Positions 36,711 through 45,655 of a DNA stretch of 64,000 bases are shown one piece after another (position 1 is the stretch's first letter; each line of letters opens with the position of its first letter). Under the pieces are notes generated by a model. The model was not told the origin of the DNA. It saw only the letters and a list, made by a program, of their open reading frames with translations, and searched no databases. The stretch lies in the NCBI GenBank assembly GCA_946494335.1, contig CAMMBV010000009.1, forward strand, positions 28,337-92,336, in the 5' to 3' direction. The DNA comes from an uncultured Ruminococcus sp. (GTDB lineage Bacteria > Bacillota > Clostridia > Lachnospirales > Lachnospiraceae). The position numbers were made by a program, and so were the translations under genes.

Positions 36711-36739
36711 ATTATAAGAGCCTTTTTCCCATTCGTCAA
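36711..36739 (-). promoter_or_regulatory. Sigma-A promoter of the tyrosine recombinase gene
   Basis: Read on the minus strand: TTGACG (36739-36734), 17-base spacer, TATAAT (36716-36711). It lies about 50 bases ahead of the start codon. Confidence 0.8.
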
Positions 36740-36786
36740 GCTTTTTCCAAAATTATAAAATTGCCCGCAAAATCGTGCTATACTTT

Positions 36787-37719
36787 TTACTTTTTCTTCA
36801 GACCATAGTCCATGACAATTGCACCAAGAATGATAATTCCTTTTATTATGCTCTGCCAGTTATAGTTTATACTCCAGAGGTTCAGCACATTATTGATAAT
36901 TCCTACGATAAAGGCGCCGATCAGCGTACCTGTAATATTTCCTGCTCCGCCGGTCAGTGAAGTGCCGCCGATAATCACTGCCGTAATCACATCAAATTCT
37001 GTGGAAGTACCCGAATCCGGCAGGCCGGAATTCATTCTCGCCATATAAACAACCGCCGCTGCTGCCGTAAAAAAGCCATCCAGTACGTATCCTCTGATTA
37101 TGGTGCGTGAAACGCGGATACCGGACGCTCTGGCCGCTTGCCGGTTCTCTCCCACTGCAATCACCTGCCGGCCAAAAGCGGTTTTATTTAAAACAAACCA
37201 GGTAATTCCAAAGCAGGCCGCCATGATATAAACGGGAATTGGGATATTCAAAATTGCCCCCTGGCCGATAAGACTCAGACTTCCGATTTCCAGTATGGGG
37301 GCACTGTCCGTATACACCATCGCCGCTCCCCTGGCAATCATACCTACTATCAGTGTTACAATAAAAGAAGGAATCTCAAAATGGGTAATAATCAGGCCCA
37401 TAAAAAAACCCGTCGCCATTCCAAGAATCACTGCAGACGAAACCGCAGCCACCATATTTCCCGTATTGTACATAATCTGACAGGCCACACACCCGGTCAG
37501 CGCCATTATGGAACCGTAAGCTATATTAATCTGTCCCAGCATAATGACAACAGTGGATCCGCAGGCCATCAGCGTGATGTGGGAAATCTGTTTCAGGATG
37601 GATGAGGCATTGAAGCTGGTCACAAAGTTCGGGCAGAAAATGATAGCAAACAATATCAATATCAGCAAAATCAAAAGGCTGGAGTGAAAGGGATATTTTA
37701 ATCTCAATGACTTATTCAT
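36787..37719 (-). CDS. Second sugar-type ABC permease (RbsC-like) of the sensor unit
   Basis: 310-residue polytopic membrane protein of the ribose/galactose/AI-2 permease family (BPD_transp_2), with about eight to nine helices and the family loop GENRQAARASGIRVSRT. It is the last gene of the unit regulator-kinase-pseudo-ATPase-permease and overlaps the pseudo-ATPase gene by 4 bases. No functional ATPase or binding protein belongs to this unit. It either borrows the ATPase of the neighbouring transporter or does not transport at all and acts as a membrane receptor; the latter is my inference. Confidence 0.88.
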   Translation of the reverse strand: MNKSLRLKYPFHSSLLILLILILFAIIFCPNFVTSFNASSILKQISHITLMACGSTVVIMLGQINIAYGSIMALTGCVACQIMYNTGNMVAAVSSAVILGMATGFFMGLIITHFEIPSFIVTLIVGMIARGAAMVYTDSAPILEIGSLSLIGQGAILNIPIPVYIMAACFGITWFVLNKTAFGRQVIAVGENRQAARASGIRVSRTIIRGYVLDGFFTAAAAVVYMARMNSGLPDSGTSTEFDVITAVIIGGTSLTGGAGNITGTLIGAFIVGIINNVLNLWSINYNWQSIIKGIIILGAIVMDYGLKKK

Positions 37720-39149
37720 GATATTCCTATCCTTTCTGTCAGTTCTCCCATACCGGTAAGTATGCTCCTGCTCTCATTAAGCGCCGGATATGGCAGCTTA
37801 TTGGTGGATAAAATCAATATACCCGTTCCCTGCGCAGCGATCTTTTGGATATTATCCATGGAAGCTTCGTTCATATTAATGCAGCCGCCGATGAAGGGAT
37901 TGACCAGTACCAGAAGCCTGGGCCGGTACAGCATCCACCGACAGAACAGAACCTTTTGCAGTTCAGTTTCTGAAAGGGTGTTAAGCTTCTGGCTGCAGAT
38001 ATCTTTATGGAACCATCCATTGATAGTTTTTTTCAGGCTTTCCCGGTATCTTCTCTTTCTCCAGATGGATTTGAGAAAGTTCCCTTTTATCAGTGAAATA
38101 TTTTCAAACACCGTCAGATGATAAAACAGTGTTTTGGAAAATGAGGAATCCTCGATAAAACCTACTCCCTGACGGACAGCATCTTCCATGTTTTCCGGCT
38201 GGTAATATTCATTTTTACCGATTACCATATATCCGCTTTCCGGCAGGGCTTCTCCTGACAGGACGCGGTACAGATGCATCATCCCTTCCGTATTTTCACA
38301 GTGAACGAACCGTATCTCCCCCGCTTTGATATTCAGACTGACATTATAAAGATAAGAATCGGATATGCTTTTCATCTGAAAGACGCACCCTCCCATTTCC
38401 GGGAAGGTTTCTCTCCTGTTTGCATTTACATTTCCAAGCAGAATCAGTGAAATCGTCTTTTCATCAAATTCGGACCGTTCGAAGAATCGGGCAGTTTTTC
38501 CATTTTTCAGGATCATCAGCTGGTCTGAAAAACGAATCAGCTGATAAAGAATGGGATTCCAGATAACAAAGGTAATGTTCCGTTTCTTCATTTTATCAAT
38601 CAGATCAAACAGCTTTTTAACCTCCAGAAAGGGCAGCCTGCTGCTGCGCAGGTCCAGAAGAACCAGCCGGATTCCCCTCATATAAGCTTTTATCAGTTCA
38701 AACTGATACCGTTCCAGCAGGCTCATTTCCATAACAGGCGTATGAATATCCAACGGAAAATCAAACTGATCAAAAAGTATCTGCAGTTTTTTCTCCATAA
38801 TGTCCATATGAATCAGAGACTGTTCCGGTTTCTCTCTCACCACAAACATGTTTTCCGCCAGTGTAAGGCCATTTATCAGCCGGGATACGCCGCTGACCGT
38901 CATCACATTAGCTTTCAGCACATCCGCCGCATCCTCCAGTTCAATTTTCTTCTCATTGATATATATGGTTCCATTATTCAGCTGCTCTTCCCCCTGAAGT
39001 ACGCTCCAGATTGCTTCCATCTCTTTTTGCTCGCCGGAAATCAATCCGCAGGTCTGATTCTTAAATATCTGAATCTGAATTCCTGCCAGGATATCATAGC
39101 CGTTTACTGTACGGATCCCGTTTTCTATTCTGAGCAGTTCATCTCTCAT
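37716..39149 (-). CDS. Degenerate RbsA-type double ATPase, predicted catalytically dead
   Basis: 477 residues, aligning by length and landmarks with sugar ABC ATPases of the RbsA class. In the first half Walker A reads GLISGEQKEMEAIW (35-48) instead of GENGAGKST. Walker B reads VLLDLRSS (D166 kept, Glu lost) and the switch His is replaced (VIWNP, about 195-199). In the second half Walker A reads HCENTEGMMHL (283-293), the signature LSETELQKV (392-400) replaces LSGGNQQKV, and Walker B reads LLVLVNPF without acidic residues. The frame is intact and coupled to a permease gene, so it is conserved for something other than ATP hydrolysis. It follows the kinase gene by 22 bases. Confidence 0.85.
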   Translation of the reverse strand: MRDELLRIENGIRTVNGYDILAGIQIQIFKNQTCGLISGEQKEMEAIWSVLQGEEQLNNGTIYINEKKIELEDAADVLKANVMTVSGVSRLINGLTLAENMFVVREKPEQSLIHMDIMEKKLQILFDQFDFPLDIHTPVMEMSLLERYQFELIKAYMRGIRLVLLDLRSSRLPFLEVKKLFDLIDKMKKRNITFVIWNPILYQLIRFSDQLMILKNGKTARFFERSEFDEKTISLILLGNVNANRRETFPEMGGCVFQMKSISDSYLYNVSLNIKAGEIRFVHCENTEGMMHLYRVLSGEALPESGYMVIGKNEYYQPENMEDAVRQGVGFIEDSSFSKTLFYHLTVFENISLIKGNFLKSIWRKRRYRESLKKTINGWFHKDICSQKLNTLSETELQKVLFCRWMLYRPRLLVLVNPFIGGCINMNEASMDNIQKIAAQGTGILILSTNKLPYPALNESRSILTGMGELTERIGIS

Positions 39150-39171
39150 ATCCTTACTCCCCTTTTCTTTT

Positions 39172-40218
39172 TCACAGCCGCTCCATGGGCGTAACGGGCA
39201 AAGTCATCTTCACATCAGTACCCACATCCTCCGTGCTGTAAACATACAGTCCGTATTCCCGTCCGAACAGCAGTTTGATACGGCTGTTGACATTGATCAG
39301 GGCAATGCCCTTTTTCTTCTGTACTGCGTTTCGTCCGCCTTCGGCATGTACCAGTTTCTGATTCAGTACTTCCACTGCGTTCCAGGACATTCCAACCCCA
39401 TCGTCAATGACATCGATGATCAGCCGTGTTCTGGTGCGCTGAAGCCGGATACGGATACTCCCCCGCTTATCCCGTACCTCCAGACCGTGATAAATGGCGT
39501 TCTCCACTATGGGCTGAAGGACAAACCGGGGCATACAGATAGTTTCAAAATATTCCGGATCATCTTCCACATATTCCACATCGAATTTCAGGGATTCCCC
39601 AAACCTGTACTTCTGCACGGTGATATAATCCGAAACATTGCGAATCTCTTCCATCACTGTGGCATACTGCTCCAGATTGGAAATAGAATAGGCAAAGTAA
39701 GCGGAAAGGGCTTCCAGCGTATCAGAAATATTTTCAAGCCCGGCCATCAGCGCATCGCCTCTTATGGCATCCAGAGTGTTGTACAGGAAATGAGGACTGA
39801 TCTGATTCTGAAGAGCCAGGTATTTGGACTGCTCCACTGATATCTTTGCCATTTCTTTTTTATCCAGCAGAATTTCGAATTTTGCCAGAGCGATGTCCAT
39901 CTCCTGTGACAGACTGCAGGGAAGAGAAAATATTTCATCAAACAAAATACCTCTGTTAAAATTTTCCAGAACCTTTCTGGTCTTCAGATAAGGAATCACA
40001 AGAAAACGATAAGAAAATATCAGCAGCGCAGTCAGAAGCAGGCCAAGCAGCGCTGTGAGGATGCGTATCACATTCAGAATCTCGCTGCTCCAGGAATGCG
40101 CACACATGACACTGATCAGCAGTAAAACCCCTTCCAGAATCATAAATGCAGCCGTCAGGCAGGCGCAGAATATCAGTCTTTTCTCCACGGTCCATTCTGT
40201 TTTTTTCATAAATTTCAT
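39172..40218 (-). CDS. LytS/YesM-type sensor histidine kinase without a sensor domain
   Basis: 348-residue kinase of the His_kinase (PF06580) family. TM1 (about 14-38) and TM2 (about 50-74) are joined by only about 12 residues. A HAMP-like stretch is followed by the phospho-His block QNQISPHFLYNTLD (H143) and an ATPase domain (VENAIYHG; DDGVGM). YesM-class kinases normally carry a large extracytoplasmic domain; here it is missing, so the signal must arrive through the membrane or a partner protein. It lies between the response regulator and the pseudo-ATPase genes. Confidence 0.92.
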   Translation of the reverse strand: MKFMKKTEWTVEKRLIFCACLTAAFMILEGVLLLISVMCAHSWSSEILNVIRILTALLGLLLTALLIFSYRFLVIPYLKTRKVLENFNRGILFDEIFSLPCSLSQEMDIALAKFEILLDKKEMAKISVEQSKYLALQNQISPHFLYNTLDAIRGDALMAGLENISDTLEALSAYFAYSISNLEQYATVMEEIRNVSDYITVQKYRFGESLKFDVEYVEDDPEYFETICMPRFVLQPIVENAIYHGLEVRDKRGSIRIRLQRTRTRLIIDVIDDGVGMSWNAVEVLNQKLVHAEGGRNAVQKKKGIALINVNSRIKLLFGREYGLYVYSTEDVGTDVKMTLPVTPMERL

Positions 40219-40248
40219 CTGTCGAAGCCTTTCCTTCCTTTACCACTG

Positions 40249-41868
40249 TTACATGAAATACAGTTTCCGGTATTCTTTCGGTTTTAAACCGGTGTATTTT
40301 TTAAATGCCCGCGAAAAGTATTTATCGTCTCTGTATCCTACCAATTCTGCAATTTTAGATACCGGATAATCTGTTTCCGTCAAAAGCTTCTGTGATTCCT
40401 GCATGCGCATTTCCGTCAGATATTCAATGAATTTTTTTCCGGTCTCTTCCTTGAATATTCTGGAAAAATAAGAGGAGTTAAAACCTACTGCGCTGCTGAC
40501 AGTTTCCAGATCGATATCCTCCTCCTGAAAATGGCTGGCGATATACTCTTTCGCCTCACGGATCGGTTTGCGCCGGATACCTTCCATCTTCTGTTCCAGA
40601 TTTTTAAATACGGTCTGAATATATTCCTTCAGGCTGTCAAACATTTCCTGGCGACTGCTGCTGTTTCGCAGCCGGAAAGAAAGGATTTCCTTTTCTTTTT
40701 CTGTCTTTTCTTTGGACAGCGAAATGTCCACGCCAAGAAAGATGGTGGAAGCAAGTTCCCGACACAACGCATAGTATCCGCAGCCAGACACAATATCTTC
40801 CCCTTCCTCTGCCCGGCATCTGATTTCCTCCAGAACCCTGCATGCTTCCGAAACATCATAATTTTCCAGTGACTTCAGCAGTATCTTTTTATAGGGATAA
40901 AACGGATTCAGCGAGAAGGAATCCATAAATTCCTGATACTCCACGACTCCGTCGCTGTTTCTGAAAATACGTTCCCACAAAGCGGCCTGCGCATGATGCA
41001 TGGAATCAGACAGCAGTTCCAGTCTCTCCACCGTCTCTCCCTTCCCTACGGTAACATGAATATGAATACTTTGATGCTTCATTATTTCACGGATATTGAA
41101 GATAAAACGATGCAAAACAGCGTCGACTTCGGTTATATTTTCCTGCTCAAAATTGAGCACTGCCAGAAGGATATCTTCGTACAGACCGCTGCAGCAGATC
41201 ATATTCCGCTCCTTGGCCTGCTGTTCCAGAAGCAGAATTCCTTTTTTTTCAAAAAAATCTTTCCGTTCTTCGTAGGAAATCTTTTCTCCCGGAACATCGA
41301 CTTTGACTGCGATACACAGAAAACGATCCTTTGAAAAATTCCTGTGAAGCTTCTCCAGGCAGTAGGAAAAAGTAAGCCAGGAAGGTTCCGCCGTCCCTTT
41401 CAGCAGCCGTACCACAAAGCTTTCCCTCAGCTTTTTCGAGGTATCCTGTACATACTGCTTCAGCTCCTGCTCCTTATTTTTATTCTGTATTTTCTCTATC
41501 CGTTCGCTGACCACCCGTCCAAGAGCGGCTGTAAGCTCCTCTTTCTTTATGGGTTTCAGCAGATAATCGTCAGCTCCGTATTTCAAAGCGTCTCTGGCAT
41601 ATTCAAACTCCCGGTAGCCGCTGATTATGATAAAATGAATATCCGGATCCTTCGTTTTGATCCTTTTAATAATATCGATTCCGCTGTATCCCGGCATACA
41701 GACGTCAGTAATGACAATATCCGGTCGTTTTTCTTCAATGCAGCGAAGCGCATCCATCCCGTTATGCACAATCTGGATGATTTCCATTCCGTATGCATTC
41801 CAGTCAATCAGATACTGCAGCAGCCTGCAGATTCCTTTTTCATCATCGGCAATTAAAACCTTTATCAT
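40249..41868 (-). CDS. AraC-type response regulator (YesN class)
   Basis: 539 residues. The receiver domain carries acidic D8-D9-E10, phosphoacceptor D55 (ITDVCMPG) and LLKPIK. A long middle region follows (about 130-430), and the C-terminal AraC DNA-binding domain has both helix-turn-helix units (VSSAVGFNSSYFSRIFKEETG, then ISKIAELVGYRDDKYFSRAFK-like). Such regulators activate sugar transporter operons in Firmicutes. It has its own promoter behind the terminator of the ABC operon, and the kinase gene follows after 30 bases. The likely target is the ABC operon promoter near 45.65 kb. Confidence 0.93.
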   Translation of the reverse strand: MIKVLIADDEKGICRLLQYLIDWNAYGMEIIQIVHNGMDALRCIEEKRPDIVITDVCMPGYSGIDIIKRIKTKDPDIHFIIISGYREFEYARDALKYGADDYLLKPIKKEELTAALGRVVSERIEKIQNKNKEQELKQYVQDTSKKLRESFVVRLLKGTAEPSWLTFSYCLEKLHRNFSKDRFLCIAVKVDVPGEKISYEERKDFFEKKGILLLEQQAKERNMICCSGLYEDILLAVLNFEQENITEVDAVLHRFIFNIREIMKHQSIHIHVTVGKGETVERLELLSDSMHHAQAALWERIFRNSDGVVEYQEFMDSFSLNPFYPYKKILLKSLENYDVSEACRVLEEIRCRAEEGEDIVSGCGYYALCRELASTIFLGVDISLSKEKTEKEKEILSFRLRNSSSRQEMFDSLKEYIQTVFKNLEQKMEGIRRKPIREAKEYIASHFQEEDIDLETVSSAVGFNSSYFSRIFKEETGKKFIEYLTEMRMQESQKLLTETDYPVSKIAELVGYRDDKYFSRAFKKYTGLKPKEYRKLYFM

Positions 41869-41901
41869 ATTTCATTTGTTCCTTCACTTTATGCTGTTAA
41901 A

Positions 41902-41931
41902 ATTATACCTTACCTTCTCCCAGAAGTCCAA
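41902..41931 (-). promoter_or_regulatory. Promoter of the response regulator/kinase/pseudo-transporter unit
   Basis: On the minus strand: TTGGAC (41931-41926), 18-base spacer, TATAAT (41907-41902). It lies between the terminator of the ABC operon and the regulator start, so this unit is transcribed separately from the ABC operon. Confidence 0.7.
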
Positions 41932-41943
41932 TTTACACTTTAT

Positions 41944-41977
41944 AAAAGGGAACTGCCCATTTCTGCAGTTCCCTTTT
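41944..41977 (-). terminator. Terminator of the sugar ABC operon
   Basis: Perfect 13-base stem AAAAGGGAACTGC / GCAGTTCCCTTTT with an 8-base loop, just behind the permease stop. On the minus strand the 3' arm ends in TTTT. Confidence 0.9.
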
Positions 41978-41992
41978 GTCCAAAGTAAATAT

Positions 41993-42988
41993 TTATTCTG
42001 CCTGATTTTCTGCAACGGCAAGGCGTTTTGCTTTTGCATCCATCTGTCCGCGCACTACGTCGATAAACACGGCGATGATGATAATTGCGCCAAGTACGAT
42101 CTGCTGAAGATCGGAGGAAATACCCATCAGGTCACAGCCGTTACGGATAACTGCGATCATCATGGCGCCTACCAGAGTACCCCATACGTTTCCTTTACCG
42201 CCCAGGAATGAGGCTCCGCCGATGATACATGCTGCGATGGCGTCCGTATCACCCTCCTGAGATGCCAGCGGTACGGCTGAATTCAGACGTCCCATATAAA
42301 CGATGCCGGCCAGCGCACAGAAGAAACCGGATGCGGCATAACAGAATATCTGCACGCGGTCTGTATTGATACCCGCCAGTCTGGCAGCTTCACTGTTGCC
42401 TCCGAAAGAGAAAATCTTACGTCCCAGCCCTGTTCTGGTGAGGAATATGTGCATCAGAATATATACAACGATTACCAGAATAAAAGAAAAGGGGATCACG
42501 CCCACTGTCGCTGTTCCTGTAAAGGTTACGCCTGCCGGGAACCCTGCCACAGCCGTAGCTCCTGTAATTAAAAGTGCAAGACCGCGAAGTACATTTTTCA
42601 TACCAAGCGTTGCAATGAAGGGATGCGGAAGATGAAGCTTGGTCAGTAAAATACCGTTAAATGCTCCGCAGAGGATGCCCACCAGCAGACAAACCACAAT
42701 CAGTACAAAAGAATTGTTAAGTCCGAATTTCTGCATCAGAACACCGGCACAGCAGCTGGAGAACGCCAGCATGGAACCGGCAGAAAGGTCGATGCCGCCC
42801 AGCAGAATTACACAGAGCATACCGACGGCCATCAGCGCTACAATGGGCGTCTGACGCAGTATGTTCATAAGATTGTTAAATGTTACGAACTGTCCCTTTG
42901 TTACGATTGCAAGAAAGATGCAGACAACGATCAGGGCCAGCAAAATTCCCATTTTTCCAATAATTGATTTGATACCTTTTCCATTCAT
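41993..42988 (-). CDS. Sugar ABC transporter permease (RbsC family)
   Basis: 331-residue polytopic permease of the ribose/xylose/galactose importer family. GVIPFSFILV, GLGRKIFSFGGNSEAARLAGI (ATPase-contact loop) and GGASFLGGKGNVWGTLVGA are family signatures. It follows the ATPase gene with a 4-base overlap and works with it and the lipoprotein 44557-45579. Substrate unknown; a pentose, hexose or related polyol is likely from the family. Confidence 0.93.
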   Translation of the reverse strand: MNGKGIKSIIGKMGILLALIVVCIFLAIVTKGQFVTFNNLMNILRQTPIVALMAVGMLCVILLGGIDLSAGSMLAFSSCCAGVLMQKFGLNNSFVLIVVCLLVGILCGAFNGILLTKLHLPHPFIATLGMKNVLRGLALLITGATAVAGFPAGVTFTGTATVGVIPFSFILVIVVYILMHIFLTRTGLGRKIFSFGGNSEAARLAGINTDRVQIFCYAASGFFCALAGIVYMGRLNSAVPLASQEGDTDAIAACIIGGASFLGGKGNVWGTLVGAMMIAVIRNGCDLMGISSDLQQIVLGAIIIIAVFIDVVRGQMDAKAKRLAVAENQAE

Positions 42989-44484
42989 GACAGTTTACCT
43001 CCCCATGCCGCTCTCATTATATCTTCCTGGTTAAAGTTTTCCGATCCGCGTTCCAGCTCGCCCATGATCTTTCCTTCCCGCATGACGATGACACGATCGC
43101 TCATACCGAGAATTTCCGGAAGCTCCGAGGAAACCATGATGACACACTTTCCTTCGCTGCACAGCTTGTTGATCACATTGTAGACCTCGATTTTCGCTCC
43201 TACATCAATCCCCCTTGTGGGTTCATCAAAAATATAGATATCCGCGTCTGTATTAACCCATTTGGCGATTACGACTTTCTGCTGGTTTCCTCCGGAAAGA
43301 GTACCCACCGGTGTCTGCAGGGTAGGTGTTTTGATTTTGTAGGTTTTAACATTTTCCTCTCCCACGCTCTCGTATTTTTTCTGGTCCAGGAACCCGTGAT
43401 GGGTATCTTTATCGATAGTGGCCAAAAACAGATTGTTTTTCACCGATGCGTCCAGAATCAGTCCTTCTCCTTTTCTGTCCTCCGTAACGAAAGCAATGCC
43501 ATTGGAGATAGCGTCTTTGGGTGAGTTGATTTCCACCTTTTTCCCTTTGATATACACCTCGCCGCTGTCCTTTGGATCAGCGCCGAACAGCGCGCGCATG
43601 GTCTCTGTTCTTCCTGCGCCTACCAGGCCGGAAAATCCCAGCACTTCTCCTGCGTAGGCTTTAAAGCTGACGTCCCGCAGAACACCTACAGAATTAAAAT
43701 GTTCAATTCGAAGAAATTCCTCACCCCGGACGGTCTCTTCCTTCGGAAACAGATTGTCCAGCGACCTTCCTACCATATCGGCAATCAGACTGTCATTGGT
43801 AACTTCGGCCACCGGTTTCGTACTGATATGGGAGCCGTCCCGCATAACGGTGATGCAGTCGCAGATTTCAAAAATTTCCTCCAGCTTATGAGAAACGAAG
43901 ATAATGGCGATTCCTTTTTCCTTCAGAATCTGAATTGTTTTCATCAGCTGTTCCACTTCCTTGTTAGAAAGCGAGGAAGTCGGCTCATCCATGATGATCA
44001 ACCGGGCTTCGGAGAGAATCGATTTCCCGATCTCAACCATCTGCTGTACGCCGATTCCCAGCTTTCCGCAGAGAGTATGAGGATCAATATCTATCCCAAG
44101 AGACTGCATGATCTCTTTTGCTTTGGCATGCATGTATGTATAGTCCAGTAAGAACCCTTTTTTCTTATAATAATTGATAAACAGATTGTCCGTGATGCTC
44201 AGATCCGGGCATATATTTAATTCCTGATAAATACACCCCACACCGTAATGTTTGGCTATATTTGGATTGGATAATTTGACTTCCTTTCCGTCGATGATTA
44301 TCTTACCTTTCTCAGGCTGATTTACCCCCGTAAATACTTTGATCAGTGTGGATTTACCAGCACCGTTTTCCCCAATCAGACCGTGAACCTCTCCGGTCCG
44401 CACCTGGAAAGACATATCGTTTAAGGCTATTACACCAGGAAAGTATTTCGTAACATTTTTAAGCTCCATGATTAATTCGCCCAT
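42985..44484 (-). CDS. Sugar ABC transporter ATP-binding protein (RbsA type, functional)
   Basis: 499-residue double-ATPase. The first half is fully canonical: Walker A GENGAGKST, Walker B IIMDEPTSSL, switch SHKLEE. The second half has the family-typical GLVGAGRTE, signature LSGGNQQKV and DEPTRGIDVGAK. It drives import through the permease 41993-42988. ATG 44484 lies about 10 bases behind GGAGG; the open frame extends 23 codons upstream into the intercistronic hairpin. It contrasts directly with the dead paralogue at 37716-39149. Confidence 0.93.
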   Translation of the reverse strand: MGELIMELKNVTKYFPGVIALNDMSFQVRTGEVHGLIGENGAGKSTLIKVFTGVNQPEKGKIIIDGKEVKLSNPNIAKHYGVGCIYQELNICPDLSITDNLFINYYKKKGFLLDYTYMHAKAKEIMQSLGIDIDPHTLCGKLGIGVQQMVEIGKSILSEARLIIMDEPTSSLSNKEVEQLMKTIQILKEKGIAIIFVSHKLEEIFEICDCITVMRDGSHISTKPVAEVTNDSLIADMVGRSLDNLFPKEETVRGEEFLRIEHFNSVGVLRDVSFKAYAGEVLGFSGLVGAGRTETMRALFGADPKDSGEVYIKGKKVEINSPKDAISNGIAFVTEDRKGEGLILDASVKNNLFLATIDKDTHHGFLDQKKYESVGEENVKTYKIKTPTLQTPVGTLSGGNQQKVVIAKWVNTDADIYIFDEPTRGIDVGAKIEVYNVINKLCSEGKCVIMVSSELPEILGMSDRVIVMREGKIMGELERGSENFNQEDIMRAAWGGKLS

Positions 44485-44509
44485 GACGTTTGAACCTCCT
44501 CTCCTATTC

Positions 44510-44548
44510 AAACTGCGTCCTAAGAGCGGATCTCTTCGGACGCAGTTT
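44510..44548 (-). promoter_or_regulatory. Intercistronic stem-loop between binding-protein and ATPase genes
   Basis: AAACTGCGTCC (44510-44520) pairs with GGACGCAGTTT (44538-44548), and the inner AAGAG/CTCTT extends the stem to about 16 pairs. No T-run follows on the minus strand, so it is probably an mRNA-stabilising or partial-readthrough hairpin. Such a structure would leave more binding-protein message than ATPase and permease message. Confidence 0.7.
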
Positions 44549-44556
44549 TGCAATAA

Positions 44557-45579
44557 TTATTCAGCCTCTGCAACTTTACCTTCCAGATCTGCGATGAAAT
44601 CAGCTGCGTTTTCGCTGCTTACCACTTCCTGACCGGAATCGATTACTTCGTCAACCTCTTCTCCGTTCATGATCTGAATTGCTGTTTCAATTCCCAGAAC
44701 CCCCATCTCGTAAGGATGCTGAGCGGTTGTTCCCAGAACTTCTCCGCTCTCTACTTTTTCCGCAACGGGAAGTGTTCCGTCAAATCCATATACCAGCGTA
44801 TCTTTTCCTGCTGCTTCTACTGCGTTGCAGGCTCCTGTCGCCATAGAATCCGCTGTGGTAATGATAAGATCCACATCGTCGTATTTCTGAAGCAGGTTCT
44901 CACTGACACTCATGCCTTTTTCTTCTGTGGAGTCCGCTGCCTGAACCTCCAGAACTTCCACACCTGTCTCCTCCAGACCAGCCACAATACCGGCTTCTCT
45001 GGCGTCATGTGTTGCATCACCCAGACGTCCTCTTAACACAAGTGCTTTTGCTCCTTCTCCAACCTGTTCGCCGGCCCACAGAGCTCCTTCTTTAGCTGCC
45101 GCTTCATTACCGGTTCCGATAAAGCATACTTTATCTTCCAGAGATGAGTCTGTGTCAACGGCAATAATCTTGATGCCCGCATCCACTGCATTCTGCAGTG
45201 CCGGAAGCACCGTTTCATCATTGGATGGTGCGATACAAAGAACATCCACACCGGCTGCAATCAGGGTCTCAATATTTTCCACCTGTTTTGCTACGTCACT
45301 TTCTGAGTTGGGAGCGATGAAAGTCAGATCAACGCCGTTTTCAGCTGCTGCAGCCTCTGCACCTGCTTTAACCAGAATCCAGTACTGGTCAGCCAATGAT
45401 TTTACTACAAATCCCACTTTAATACCGTCTGCGCTCTCAGAATCTCCCTCCTGTGCATCGGAATCTTCAGATGCAGCGGAGTCAGCAGAAGCAGTTTCTT
45501 CTGTTTTTCCTCCGCCGCATCCAACCAATATGGAAGCGAAGAGAGTAACTGCGCATAATATACTTATAATTTTTTTCAT
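44557..45579 (-). CDS. Sugar ABC transporter substrate-binding lipoprotein (RbsB type)
   Basis: 340 residues. A signal peptide with lipobox SILVGC (Cys 21) precedes an acidic Ser/Asp/Glu-rich linker (about 26-50) and a periplasmic-binding-protein fold of the type-1 (Peripla_BP_4) family, for example VLCIAPSNDETVLPALQNAVDAGIKIIAVDTD. It delivers substrate to the permease pair and may also be the ligand detector for the kinase unit. It is the first gene of the ABC operon. Confidence 0.92.
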   Translation of the reverse strand: MKKIISILCAVTLFASILVGCGGGKTEETASADSAASEDSDAQEGDSESADGIKVGFVVKSLADQYWILVKAGAEAAAAENGVDLTFIAPNSESDVAKQVENIETLIAAGVDVLCIAPSNDETVLPALQNAVDAGIKIIAVDTDSSLEDKVCFIGTGNEAAAKEGALWAGEQVGEGAKALVLRGRLGDATHDAREAGIVAGLEETGVEVLEVQAADSTEEKGMSVSENLLQKYDDVDLIITTADSMATGACNAVEAAGKDTLVYGFDGTLPVAEKVESGEVLGTTAQHPYEMGVLGIETAIQIMNGEEVDEVIDSGQEVVSSENAADFIADLEGKVAEAE

Positions 45580-45655
45580 ACCTTTAACCTCCCGTTAACT
45601 CTTATTTTCTTTTATGCGGTATCGCGATTACCAATAATAAAATATCATCTGTACC

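Noticed and set aside
37716..39149. Simple pseudogene interpretation of the degenerate ATPase.
   Set aside because: The 477-codon frame is uninterrupted, has normal codon use and overlaps the permease gene by 4 bases, which suggests ongoing selection; decay cannot be excluded without comparison.
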